Of a stretch of 64,000 nt of DNA, positions 1 to 11,500 are shown in pieces. Source of the stretch: Parietaria judaica (taxonomy: Eukaryota > Streptophyta > Magnoliopsida > Rosales > Urticaceae); NCBI GenBank assembly GCA_954871525.1, contig OX940870.1:32788555-32852554 (forward strand), written 5' to 3'. Numbering within the stretch: the stretch's first letter is position 1; every line of letters begins with the position of its first letter. Made by a program: the position numbers and the translations under genes. The notes beneath the pieces are model-generated. The model saw nothing but the letters and a program-made list of their open reading frames with translations. It was not told the origin of the DNA and searched no databases.

Positions 1-289
1 TCGGGATAGTCACCTGAAACGCCGACTCCAAACGCCTGTTCTCTAGATCTTCGTCGTGCGAGCGCATCGCGTGGACGTACCTACCGAAATTCCCGGCAAA
101 AATGTTGTCGTGGTCGTCTTCGGTGTCGGATTCGTCAAGAGGAGCCCACCGTGCTTCGAGTCGCTGTTGAAGAAGCGCTTTGACGGAGCATTTTAGGGCC
201 TCCAATTGTAGACGTAATCCAGCGTATTCGTTACGTCTATTCACCTCGTCTGGAGATGCATCGCGAGCGGATCGTCTCTTCGGCGCCAT
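1..289 (-). mobile_element. Ty3/gypsy-type gag, N-terminal part (cut by window edge)
   Basis: An open frame runs leftward from the ATG at 289 to the window edge with no stop, about 96 residues. It starts basic (MAPKRRSARDAS). A leucine-rich coiled stretch follows, then an acidic SDTEDDHDN segment, then NFGR, and finally a RRLESAFQVTIP motif. That last motif resembles the start of the structural part of plant Ty3/gypsy gag proteins (family knowledge). The start lies 16 bases past a primer-binding site and an LTR, the usual place for gag. A shorter related gag lies at 16713-17060 with the same order of motifs. The rest of the element is outside the window, so whether it is complete cannot be seen. 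Confidence 0.7.
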
Positions 290-304
290 CGCGCAAGATC
301 GAAT

Positions 305-317
305 GGCTCTGATACCA
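305..317 (-). other. Primer-binding site, initiator Met-tRNA type
   Basis: Read on the - strand this is TGGTATCAGAGCC, the standard PBS complementary to the 3' end of initiator methionine tRNA in plant retroelements. It lies 2 bases inside the LTR end at 320 and just before gag. Confidence 0.85.
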
Positions 318-319
318 AC

Positions 320-666
320 TGATGTAGACTCGGAATATTATAGGGAAAACGGAAACACACTCTTAACCAAAAGGTCGATATTTTCTTTTCATTCATAAAC
401 TGATTCTTCACGTACAAGGATTTTACAATATATAGCAAAGAAAGTTGCAATTTGCATTTAAACTAATTGCCTAAAACTTGGGAACTAATTGCTTATTACT
501 TGGGAAGTAATAACCTACCTTTATGGCGTTATTCAATCGTAAAGAAACAAATAAAAACTATCTAAATTTATCCTAAACAGAATATAAAACAATTAAAAGG
601 CAAATAAGTTCAAATCATGCATGAATCAATATCACTTAATATATGAACGTGATATGCTCTGCATCA
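320..666 (-). repeat. 5' LTR (347 bp) of the gag element at the window start
   Basis: On the - strand this segment begins TGATGCAGAGC and ends CTACATCA, so it has TG...CA ends, and it is followed directly by the PBS. It is short for a Ty3-type LTR. The flank on the far side of the element is outside the window, so the target-site duplication cannot be tested. Confidence 0.65.
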
Positions 667-1040
667 GTTCTGGTTTCTTTTGATAACAAATTACGTTTAC
701 ATAATCTAAAATGTCCTCATTCATATATATATATATATATATATATTGGTTTGTTCTTTGGATTTACATTTGAATGCCAACAACCCATTAACTTCCAATT
801 TTTAATAAATTTATAATCATAAATAATTTTTTACTTCAGTGATACAACTATTTATTTCACTTTATTATACATAAAAAAAAACTGCTTATGTAAACGGTGA
901 AAATCTACTAACAATAAATTACCTATCTAAAAAACATGGAAACAGAGAATCCTCTTTTTCTACAATTTCATTATTTTATAATTTTTTTTAATTCAGCCTT
1001 CATTTATTAAATGACTCTAAATTAAAACATTATCAACTAC
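667..1040. other. AT-rich intergenic stretch with (TA)n at 724-746
   Basis: No coding signal on either strand. It holds a TA microsatellite and several poly-A and poly-T runs. A TCTACTA string near 904 could be a Helitron 5' start, but nothing else supports that. Confidence 0.5.
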
Positions 1041-1853
1041 TTAAACGTTGCAACCTTTTAACTTTCTTCCCCATTCTCTCTCTTTCCCTTTCTCACCCAT
1101 GCCTCCTTCGCCTCTGCCCATTCGAGCTCCTTTCTTCTTCCAACGACTCATCTCCGATTCTGCGATTTGTTTGGTTTCAAAGCTTCTCTTCGTTCGTCCA
1201 CAGAGTATGCCGGAGAAAATGCAGGCCCCACGGATGCGACCAGCTCCTTGCATCTTCTGACGATCGCCAGCCGACTCATCTCCCAACGACGTCGCGACTC
1301 TTCTCCCACGTCCGATGAGTTGCTCAGAGGTATTTATGTGGCATCTCATTTTTCTTAACTCAAATATCAGATTGTGCTATGATTTATGATCTTTTGTGTG
1401 GTGAAGATTTTAGGATGCTGGAGAGCAATACGTGTATTTTCATCTTAAAGGCTTTAGGGACTAATTAACAATTGTTTTCATTCTTTTTGTATATTCGATT
1501 TGCTTCCTCTCACGTTAAATTTAATTTAATTTGGATGTTTTCATGACCATGCATAACTATTATCTTGATCGAATTATGTATTTCGCTTTCTTCTTCTCTT
1601 TTCATTTCATTTATTTCAGCTTTCAATACTGAGGGTGGATTTGTATGAGTTACTAAAATTGAGGGTGGATTTGAGTAGTTCTTTTTATATATTCTTTGGT
1701 TTCATTATATTTATGGATACTGCCGTCCTCAAAGAATTTTAGTAATTGAAGTTCTAAGTTTCCAAGCATTGTAATCATTTTTTCTTTTATGAGTTCATTT
1801 CATACAGTTATTTGCTTCTTCTTTTTTCCAGTGTTATGCTTTTAAAATATCCA

Positions 1854-1894
<41 letters not shown>

Positions 1895-3310
1895 TCTCAG
1901 CTTTTTTTCTTCTATGAGTTGATTCATGCAGGGATTTTCATTTTATTATTCTTTGATACATAATCCATTTTTGTTGTTGTTGTTACATAAATCTCATATG
2001 TTATGTTATATATGATTCAATTTTTTCTATTAGCTTTTTATTTTTTACATTTTTTGGGTGTTGTTTTTGTTATTCTTGATTTTTCAGGGGGATTCATTCG
2101 ATCAAGAGTAAGTTCCTCGACTTTCCGGCGAGATTCTAATATCCTGGAAATTCGTTCAATCTTTTCCGATAAGTTTGTTTAGATCTATTGGCGTTCTTTT
2201 TCCTTTTGTTGATATTGCAGCGGGATTACTTCAATCAAGTGCAAGTTCGTCGCTTTCTCGGTGAGTTTCTCATTGTCCTTCGCTTTCGCTCAATATTTTG
2301 TCTATGGTTTCGTATATTATATTTTTGAAGCATTGTTTAGCTTCTATTTAAGTCGTGAATTTCTATTTTCATGGATTTCTTCAATTTGTTAGCATTTTAA
2401 ATTTTTCGGGTTTGGTTAGAATAATTGCTGGATTTCGGATTCAATCTTGTCGTAACCTTTGATTTATGGCCATTGTTTTTCATTTTGTTGATTTCTCCAG
2501 GGGATTTCGTCAATCAAGTGTAAGTTTGTCGATTGCCCAGTGAGTTTCTTATTTTCTTGTTTGAATCGTGGATCGTATCATTCTTTTGGCCAAGCCTATT
2601 TTCTTCGTCTCATGTTTTGCTTTATAAGCTTATGTGTAATGGAAGTGCAATGAAATTTTGGTGATCGGTATTAGTTTATAGATTGAGAATGAGGAAGTCT
2701 TATGTTTGGTAATTTTTAAGTTATGAAGAGTCCACTGGGTTCTTTTAAGAGTCTTAAAAAGACTTTTTTTGGTAATCAAATATGTAACGTTCGTGTTTCT
2801 ATTATTTAAGTTCTTTTTTTTAATGGATAAATATACAATTTATTAAGATTTTACGAAGTATGTAACTTCCTATTATAATTTTCATTTGATTGTTGTGATT
2901 CGCCTGTTTTCTTTAGTGACCTTGGCATTCTGCACAGCGGGTGGTGGGTATTTCTTGGAAGAGTGTCTTCAACACCGGAGGTCGGGAAACTAATACGATG
3001 TCAAATTTTGTAAGAGTTATCTGATAAATTAATTTTTTACACGTTAATATCATGAAGTGTAGTTATTAATTAACGTTATGAAAATTATTCTCATGACTAA
3101 TGGATATATTATTAAGTCTTTTAAGATTCATGGAATGGAAGTCTTGAACTCTCATAAAAAAATTAATACGACTTATTGGATATATTATTCACTGTATTTT
3201 TTCAATTGGGTTCCATAGGACATGGACTTTCATTTAGTTTGTTCAAATTTCCTCGAAGAATGCCTTGCCATCCTTCGTCCGTCTTCGTCGGTGAGCCACT
3301 ATCTCGCTAC
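1041..3310 (+). other. Exon-like, probably noncoding transcription unit or captured gene fragments
   Basis: A pyrimidine-rich leader at 1047-1100 runs into a GC-richer block up to about 1330 that looks like a plant first exon. T-rich intron-like DNA follows. Around 2088, 2221 and 2501 there are three related mini-exon-like units with good acceptors and donors. More exon-like islands lie near 2918-2990 and 3220-3295, the latter ending in TCGTCG|GTGAGC. No frame stays open across the blocks. I do not recognise a product. It may be a long noncoding RNA, a decayed gene, or fragments picked up by the Helitron ending at 4605. Confidence 0.35.
2088..2547 (+). repeat. Three mini-exon-like repeats with splice signals
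   Basis: The cores at 2088-2107, 2221-2240 and 2501-2519 share the pattern GGGATT...TCAATCAAG. Each follows a T-rich tract ending in CAG. They are followed by GTAAGT, GCAAGT and GTAAGT. The second and third units also have a GTGAGTTTCT donor about 20 bases further on. Spacing is irregular (133 and 280 bases), so this is a diverged internal duplication rather than a satellite. Confidence 0.45.
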
Positions 3311-3842
3311 AAATAATTGTAAGGGTTTGGATCTATAATTTTTGTTTTTTTTTCTTACTATATTTTTTTCTTTGTAGTTGTTTCTCATCCTGTTATTTTT
3401 TCAGTGAGATTTTTTTTTTGCCAGGTTAGGTTTCATTTTTACTCTACGCACTTTCAGCTGATTTTAGAGCTTTATTTCTGCCAATTTTGGCTGTTCACCT
3501 TCTCTCACATACACACTCACACTCTCGGGTTTAATGATGCAAGAGACTAAAAGAGTTCACTTATTCTTTAATGTAAGTTCCCTTATGATATGGTTCTTAT
3601 TAGATTTTGATTATATTATATATGTGTTTCTCCATCTTCATGCAGTTTATACATTTCAGAAAAATATTGGTCTTATGAACTTTATGACGTAGACTAGGAA
3701 AATGAAAGAACCCATAGGGAAAAAAGATTACTCTCAATTAATATATATCTTTATATATATATATGACAAAAATACGAAGTGATTTAGCAAGTGATTTGGA
3801 GAACCCTCACAATTTTGATTTTCTTCTTGATCTTATAAGGTT

Positions 3843-4066
3843 TCATCGACTCACATCAACATACAAATTAAGATGGTTCAACAATTTCAAGGGCTCGTAA
3901 CAACAATCTTCCACCAAGTCTTGGAGATTCTGCCCCCTCGCCGAAAATAACAACATCGAGTATTCGGTCGGTTGATATTGCCGATGCCGAGAAGACCAAG
4001 GCCAGTGATGCGAAGTCCCTGACGGCGCTAACACACACAGACACAGTTGCCGAAACAAGACCGTCT
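3843..4066 (+). pseudogene. Unrecognised coding-like fragment next to a Helitron end
   Basis: This GC-richer island stands in very AT-rich DNA. On the + strand one frame reads without stops through RSVDIADAEKTKASDAKSL and on into the ATG at 4067. The reverse strand is also open (71 and 73 residues), so the coding strand is not certain. I recognise no family. Its position about 510 bases inside a Helitron 3' end fits a captured exon, but that is inference. Confidence 0.3.
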
Positions 4067-4575
4067 ATGAAGTTTGCTAAAAAAATCATAATTAAAATTT
4101 CAATGGTTTTGAATGATTCAATAGATATTTGTGTAACATTATTTACTTTTTATGTATATTATGACTCGATAATTTATGAGAAACAAGATGATGAATTAGT
4201 TGGTGTGGGCGATCAACAAGTTGATACTAAAAGCTTCAATAATTTCTATTTCATTAATAATTACATTTTCTCTATGATTTTCAAAGGTGTATTATAGGTA
4301 TTTGGTTTTCTCTAATTTATGGTAATTTATCATGAAAAAACACAATGACAAGTTCATTTATAATTGTTTTTCTTGCTTACAAAATCATTTATAAAATTTG
4401 AACGGATTCTTTTACTGTACATCCTGCTTATGTTGGAGACAATACTTATGTTATCTCATTTTACATTTTTTAAAATATAATATATTTATAAATATAATGT
4501 TTTCATTTTTAACATAACACCGATGAAAAATCAATAGAACATTTCTTTTAAATTTGCAAGAGATATTCTTTCGCC

Positions 4576-4605
4576 ACCGCGCAAAGCGCGGTGCCGGTCC
4601 ACTAG
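4576..4605 (+). mobile_element. Helitron 3' terminus (hairpin plus CTAG)
   Basis: A perfect 7-bp stem ACCGCGC / GCGCGGT with an AAA loop (4576-4592) is followed 9 bases later by CTAG at 4602-4605 and a T. This is the standard Helitron 3' signature: a GC-rich hairpin, then CTRR, inserted before T. The matching 5' TC end was not located, so the extent to the left is unknown. It may include the exon-like blocks upstream. Confidence 0.7.
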
Positions 4606-4609
4606 TATT

Positions 4610-5680
4610 AAATTAATAGAATAATTATTGAAGAAACTACTTAAGTCGACATTCATTTTAATGCATAAAAATAATTGTTGGAGAAAATAATTATTGTAAT
4701 GCCAATAGTCTAATTTTGTATTACCTTTTTTTTATAAATGTTTTACATAAAACATAATTCATCAAACTCATTAATGAATAACCATTTCCAATTGGTATGT
4801 CCCCTTTAACGGCCGGTTAAGTTTTGTAAGAAAATTTACTCTACAACTAATTGAGAGTTATTGGGTTAAAATATAAATTTTAAAATTGCTTATTTAGCTT
4901 TAACTCTATTTCAAATTGTGTTTATTGTAAACCATATTTATTTCATTTAATGGATAAAGAAAGACAAAACTGCTTATATAAATGTGGACATGTTTAATAA
5001 ATTTTTTTTATGGTGAATTCGATAAATATTATACTTTACTATATATTTTTATTTTTCGACTGAATAATTACTTAAGTAACATCAGTATTACACTTTATTT
5101 TAATAAAATTAAAAATATTTCTATACACGACATTATATAATTAAATGCTTAAATAATATTTGGTAGCTAAAATTAAGTTATATAAAGAATCAACGGCGCA
5201 AATACTAAAGTTGATATTAATGACTATGTTCCCGTGAACATCGTTGATGGCTCGGCCGTGAACATAAGAAATAGTGGTGTCGTCCGGAGGACATCACCAT
5301 CACCAGTGCCCACACCGTGGGGAAGTAAAATTAATGCATAAACTAAACTTATACAATTTGTAGCAATACATAAACATTTATTGTTAGAGAAAATAACCCA
5401 TATTTAATTGACAGAAAAATTGTTGGACAAAATGTACATGTTATGGAAGAATGAGGTAATGCCAAAAATCTAATTAAGTGTTATTTCATTTTCAATGTTT
5501 TCATTAACACATATTTCATGTGAATAACCTATACCCCTTTTAAATCGTCTGTCCCTTTAAACTATGATTTTTTTTTATAAAATCAATCCTACAACTAATT
5601 GGGTTTTAATGTATTAAAATATAAAATTTATATGCCTTATTAGCTATAATTCTTTTTCCAAATTGTTTTCCATTCACAAC
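4610..5680 (+). repeat. Two diverged copies of a Helitron-type body
   Basis: 4610-4940 and 5325-5680 align by eye in the same order: an ATTAATGCATAAA-like start, a TTGTT(G/A)GAGAAAATAA block, GTAATGCCAA(T/A)A, CCCCTTT..., CTACAACTAATTG and TTAGCT.T. The second copy lies 570 bases before another Helitron terminus (6251-6279). I read this as two related elements side by side, the first truncated. There is no coding sequence. Confidence 0.45.
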
Positions 5681-6250
5681 TAATTGTGTTATATATATAA
5701 AATATTTAACACATTCATTATTATTTTTTAAACATATCTAACACAATTTTTCCTGAAAATATTCATTATTATTTTTGCGTGAAAATATTGCGTGAAAATA
5801 TTGTTGCTTCTACTATTTTCCCCTTTTTTTATTCAGTTAAAATAAATGTAAGTGACAATTAATATGCTTAATGCCTTCAATATTTTTTCAACACATATCC
5901 TAAGTAAGTAAACTTTCAATAATATATTTTTTGGAAAGTAAAAGTTGTTACCTCTAACAAGTTCTTAGAGCGACGTGTCTTTAATATTGGTCTTTGAAAT
6001 AATTACGGGTTAGGTCACACATTTGTTAGTTTCGTTGTTTACCCTACACTTAGTAAAATATAGTTCAAAGAGCACAAAAGGGTCCAACGATCTAAAGTAA
6101 ATGCAAAAAGACACTTATAATTATATGCATGTTGTAAAGTTTGCCTTAAACAAATCTCTATAATTATAAAAAATTAAAAGTTTTATCTATTATCCAACAA
6201 AATTACCATTTTTTAGTATTTGTATCAAATTTATAAATAAAACTTCCTAC

Positions 6251-6279
6251 AACCGCGCAACGCGCGGTTCATCAACTAG
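6251..6279 (+). mobile_element. Second Helitron 3' terminus
   Basis: An 8-bp perfect stem AACCGCGC / GCGCGGTT with loop AAC (6251-6269) is followed by CATCAA and CTAG at 6276-6279, then T. The design matches the terminus at 4576-4605 with a different stem and tail, so these are related but separate elements. Confidence 0.7.
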
Positions 6280-7630
6280 TTATTATAAATAACAGAAAGA
6301 ACTAAGAAATCACGTTAAATGAAAAGATAACATTACGTCACTAATAAAGTCTTCTTAAATATGATTATATAGATTTAATTACCACTACTCTAAAAAGCTA
6401 TTGCTATTTATCTTTAATATTATTCGGCTCTTTAATATTTCTTATATTGGTACTCTAATAGAATATATAAGCATTAATAGTCTCTCTTATATTGGTACTC
6501 TAATATAATTATTTTTGCCGAATTTTTTTTTACCGAAAAGTCCCTTTTTTTTACACTAATTTTACCGAAAATCGGTTGGAAAAGGTTTTATCGAAAACCT
6601 CGAAAATCGTCGAAAAGTATATAAAAACGATTAGCATTACAACCGGCAACTTACCGGTAACTACCGAAAAGCCGAAAAATCGACGATTATCGACGATTAT
6701 CGTCGAAAATTCGAACCATGGTTTATATTATTATACATGCTTAATAATTTTGTTCTTCATGAATATATAAATTAATAAATTATTATTTTATATCTTAATT
6801 AATAATCCGATAAGATAATATTTTTCTCGGTCCCATCAATATTAATTTATAGAGGTTTTATTGTATATAAATGTTGAGCTCATGTTCAGGGTGTATAATT
6901 TTGGAGTTGTTCCTCCAACTGGAAACTGTTAGGATGTCCGCACGTACCTACACCCTCAGCCAGAGCCACCTTGTCTGACTTGCACATCGAATGGGAGTTA
7001 TGAAACACACTTCACCCGACAAGAGTGAGCAGTCGGGCTTGGAAAGGATCTCAACCGTGTACGCACCATTTCAATCGAGCAATAATCCGCCCACAATGAA
7101 GCTTCCCCGCATCCGCGTTTAAACTCATTGGTCTTTTTTAAGATTTTACCTTTCCCTTATAAGAGATTTGAATCATGTTTTACTTGTTACGTTTGTAAAA
7201 AGTATAATGAACGACAAAAAAATTGTGTGTTTGATGCTCACCCAGTCCTTTTTTTGAGTGTGTCGTTTGGAAGATGTTGTCGACAAAAACGTCGTTTGGG
7301 AGATGATGTCAACGTAGTTACATATAGTTTTTTAGCGATTTTGGTCGCATTCTTAACACGCGTATATAAATACGTATGGATTTGATTATATCGCCGTATT
7401 CGGCAAAACATGCAAATAAAAAAAGAGAAGATAAAACCTTAATAAATAAATAAAACGACATCAGGTGAAAAAAGCAGCTACAAAATTGACATCCTCTTGA
7501 AAACCACCGCCAATTGGAGAAAGAATCCCATAAACTGATCGGGTCGCGGCTCTCAGAAAAAAAAAAAAAAAAAACCGAGAAGTTAGGTTATGCTAAATCA
7601 CGATCGCCGACTATCAATGTGATCATGTAA
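6280..7630. other. Intergenic DNA with repeat remnants, no gene seen
   Basis: 6530-6720 is a run of CGAAAA and CGACGATTATCG-type short repeats. 6766-6872 carries a dispersed repeat ending TTTATAGAGGTTTTATTGTA, with a relative at 33706-33830. 6890-7110 is GC-richer with no readable frame. The 85-residue open frame at 7128-7385 has no recognisable feature. Confidence 0.4.
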
Positions 7631-7633
7631 GGT

Positions 7634-8290
7634 AGGGGTGAAACCGTGAAACCAAAACGGATACCCGTTTTTTTGGGCTATCCAGAATCCAGATATCCTA
7701 AAATCACTATCCAAATCCATATCCGAAAAAACTGGATTCTTATTTTTTCTAAAATTGGATTTATTATCTGAATCCAAAGTTTTACCTATATCCGATAGAA
7801 AATTTTAAATAAAATAAAAAGTCTAAATAGTCATAAAACCGTACAACTCAAATACTATTTATTTTTTGCATGCAAATGGATAATAAAAAATTAAATACAA
7901 ACATCCCATTGTATCAAAATTAAAATGCATAAAATAAACATTTCTCGCCATCTCTTCTTCATAAAATTAAATTAACTAAAGAGAAAAATAAAATAAAAAT
8001 TAAATTAACAGGGTTTAAAAACCGGATACCGGATACGTATTTTAAAATCGGATACGTTTACGGATATGGATTTTTTTATCCGGTTCGGGGTTTTATTCCC
8101 TTATTGTGAGTAGGGGTGAAAATTTTGGACTCGGTTCCCGGTTTCGTCCCGATTCCGGTCCCGGTACTGAACCGTTTTGATAAAAAAAATCAGTTTTTTT
8201 ATTTTTAAATTACCCTAAAAAGGGACGTCCCGGTTCCGGTTTGAAAAACCAAAACCAAAACCAGTTTAAAATTTGAAATTCCCGATTATT
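7634..8290. mobile_element. Two small TAGGGGTG-type nonautonomous repeats
   Basis: TAGGGGTGAAA occurs at about 7634 and again at about 8111. Each is followed by repeated words: GGATACC / ATCCGGTT in the first, and CCGGTTCCGGT / CCCGGTTCCGG in the second. Short elements starting TAGGGGTG are common in plant genomes and are usually placed with hAT-type MITEs (family knowledge). The right ends are eroded, and I could not define target duplications. Confidence 0.4.
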
Positions 8291-8599
8291 TGATCCCGGT
8301 TCCGGTTTTATGTCGTTTTTTCATCACTTTGTCGTTTTTAATATGTCATTTCCTTATATTATTAGGATTTCAGCCCATAATATTTAGTATTTACACTATA
8401 TCTCTCGTATGCCTATTTCTCGCCGTTCTCTCGCTTGCCTCTCGCCCGTCGACGGTCGTCGTTCCACTCTCTTCTCTCTCGACCATCCTACCCACTCTTC
8501 GGCGATTCCATTCCAGCTTCGAGGTTTCTAGGGTTTCCAAGCTTCCATGGTCTTTGAATAGCTCCTGCAAAGCATCAGAATCTGTCTTCTACCTCAACC

Positions 8600-11500
8600 A
8601 TGGACAAAGGCGCATCATTTCTCTTCACCGGAATCAGCTTCAACCGCAAGAAATTCTCCTCCGACTTCGCCAGATTCCAGGTTTCGCTTCTCCTTTTGAG
8701 CTCTATTCCTCGTCAACAATGGCGAAAGAATGCCACTTTTTAGTTTAAGGTGCTTTCTGTTTGGTTCTCGAGAAAGTACTGTGATAGTTTTGACCTTATT
8801 TCACTTGGATGTTGTTCAGGAGAAGAAAGAGAATGAAAAATATATTGAGAAATCGGTAATTGTCGAAGACAAAACTGTAGAAGAAGAGGAAAATGAGGCC
8901 GAAAACGAGAAGAGAGTTAGCGCGAAGAAGAGAAAGCGGAAAGCTGCGAGCTCAGGTAAGTTATTTATGTTGGCATTCTTTGTTGAAAAGTCAGTTGGTG
9001 GTATAAGAATTTACTTGTTTGATTTACGGTTGCGGTATCCGTGGATGAGCAGAGGATATGGAGGGAATTAGCGTCTTTAAGAGTTCGAAGTCCGGTGAAC
9101 CCGAGCCTGAAGAAAAAGAGGATAAGCAACCTAAGGATCAGGGCCGGCCCAACCCTTTTCGGGGCCTTGGGCAAATCATTAATATGAGACTTTTTTTGAG
9201 AGTCTGCAATACAATATTGCAGGAGCTATTGGATTACAGTATTGCAGGAGCTATACGATATAACAAAACTTATACAACACATTAATAGACTACTCTTTGC
9301 ATTTCATATACTTTTTTCTTTGCTTATCTCGACTATTTTCTTCACCTCTCACACACTCTCTTTCTTGCCGAACTTCGATCGACGATGTACGTTGAGGTTA
9401 ACTGAAAAAAAAACTCAGATTATCAGTTCAAGACGCACACTTGAATCTCCACCGGCGGAGGTACGTAGGTCTCTGTTTCTCAATCCATTTGTTGATCTTA
9501 TCCTTAAAGCTTTCAAGCGTAGTTTTTTTTTTGTTTCTATCTCTTCCTCTGTGTTGATGGTTATGTGAGATTATTCATTTCGTATTCTTTGCTTGAATTG
9601 TTAGTGTTTGAGATTAATTGACTTTTACACTGTTTTATTGTGGTTAATGAGATGAAAATATGACAAAGTGTGATATTTTTTAATTTTGGAATTGATGAAA
9701 CTATAATGTTTGATAAAATCACTCAATGAAATATAAACATTTTAGTTATCAATTTTCTCTTACTATTCTATTAATTGATAATCTCAGCGATATAAACAAC
9801 GATATGAAATATATTTGTTTCATATATTGTTTGACAATCTCACTTGAATATATAAAGTAGTAGAAAATAAATAAAACAACATAAACAATGATTATTATTC
9901 ATTGCTGTTACTTATTAAATAGGCGCAAAAGAACGGATGTGCATAGCACATTTGCTAGTATACTGTTTGACAATCTCATTTGACAATCTTTTTTTAAGTA
10001 TACTATTACCTACAATACTGCATTAAATTGTTTACAAACATATATAATTTGATCAATCAGTGATACTTATAAGAGCTATATGAATTTGATTTTGCAGCAA
10101 CAGAAGTCAACCAAACAAAGTATAACATTTTTTAAATATATGCCCAAGTCTTATTAATAGAATAATGCATGTGTATGTATATATTTGTATATATATTTAT
10201 GAGAAATACTTTTTTTTTAAATCGATAATGTAAAAATCTTTTATTTGATCTAAATCATACAGACTTCAAACTATCAAAATTTCTCTTTGCTAAGAAAAAA
10301 AAAACCCCGCAACGCGCGGGTTATATACCTCGCGTACACTATAAGAGAATAATTTTAACTGTTTATATATATTTATATATATATATATATACATAACAAA
10401 GAGAATATTTACTATAGAAAAATAAAAATAAATTTTCTATGAATAAGTAAATTATTTAATGTAAAACCGAAAAGATAGTGTTTATGTTTTAAGTTTTTTT
10501 TTAAACTCTTCACTAATAATTTAGGGAATAAGAAAATTAAGGTATGGAACTGAATAAGGAATATTAAATTAAAAAATTGTATAATATAGCAGAACAAGAG
10601 AAGTTAACCAATAAAATATGAGAGATGGTTGTATCACAACTTGTAGATATTTTTTAGTGAGTTCTTTTTTTTATATGGGCCTAAAATACGAATTGTTCAA
10701 TTATTTCTCACTAAGAGGCTTTGGGCCAACCCAGTGCTTGGGCCGGGCCTGGCTTATCGTATCTTAACACTCTATTGAAACAAACTTAAATCTGGCCCAT
10801 TAAGATTAAGAGGTCTATTTAAGTGCAAAAGAACAAACCCTGACAGACATCTGAAAGCTCGATTAGGGTTTGAGCAGCGAGGAGATGGGAAAGAAGGCGT
10901 GGCGGGCCAATATCAGCACCGAAGACATCGACGACGACGCTCTCTCCGGCGGCTCTCTCTCTGCCGTCCCGACCGAAGAAGTCTTGTTCGTCGACAAGTC
11001 CAAAGGTCTGAGATTTTGCTCTCTTGTTTGGATTGGAAGTGTTCCAGTTTAAGTTTCTGCGAAGAAGAAAGCATGGTGATGCGTGTTAGGATATCTTAGT
11101 GATGCATTGTGTGCTCTGCTTCTATGATGTATGTCGTTACATTCGTTGTAGAATGGAACTGACTTGTTTTATTTCTCACTAGGAGGCCTTGGGCGTTGGC
11201 CCAACCTGCCCAGTGCTAAGGATCTAAGTGCCTTGGAGAAGAAGAAACTCAATCGGCAGCACGAGGTTTTGTCTCGTTCGTTTCCGTCATTCGAAGTGAT
11301 GCTTTTGATTCGTGCTTAAAAGTAATGACGATTTGCTTTCTTTGCGAGGCTAGAGAGATTTGCTCTTCCGGAAGGCACACGGCATTCACGTTTCAGGAAG
11401 CAACATTCCTTCGCCGCTTCAAGATTTTGCAGAATTGAGCTCGAGGTATTTTCTTTTTCCTCAAGAGTTCATAACGCTTCATTTTTCTTTTTCTGCGCGT

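Larger units (their letters stand above)
9139..11215. mobile_element. Nonautonomous hAT-type element (2,077 bp) carrying host gene pieces
   Basis: The left end is CAGGGCCGGCCCAACCC. The right end, read inward, is CACTGGGCAGGTTGGGCC. Both are followed by a GGCCTTGGGC / GCCCAAGGCC block, and an 8-bp CTAAGGAT duplication flanks the element. A second terminus-like sequence lies inside at about 10702-10751 and, read inward, starts CAGGCCCGGCCCAAG, a better match to the left end than the outer right end is. Between the inner and outer right ends lies a NOP53 promoter and first exon. The left part holds a leader-like block (9300-9480) with a donor at GGCGGAG|GTACGT, and a Helitron 3' end at 9958. 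No transposase is encoded, so it would depend on a helper element. Confidence 0.8.

Noticed and set aside
8290..8748. 152-residue open frame before RH57
   Set aside because: It covers a repeat end and the leader of RH57, and overlaps the helicase start in another frame. No family is recognisable.
10306..10320. Third Helitron 3' end in the hAT element
   Set aside because: The hairpin is imperfect and no CTRR follows within the expected distance.
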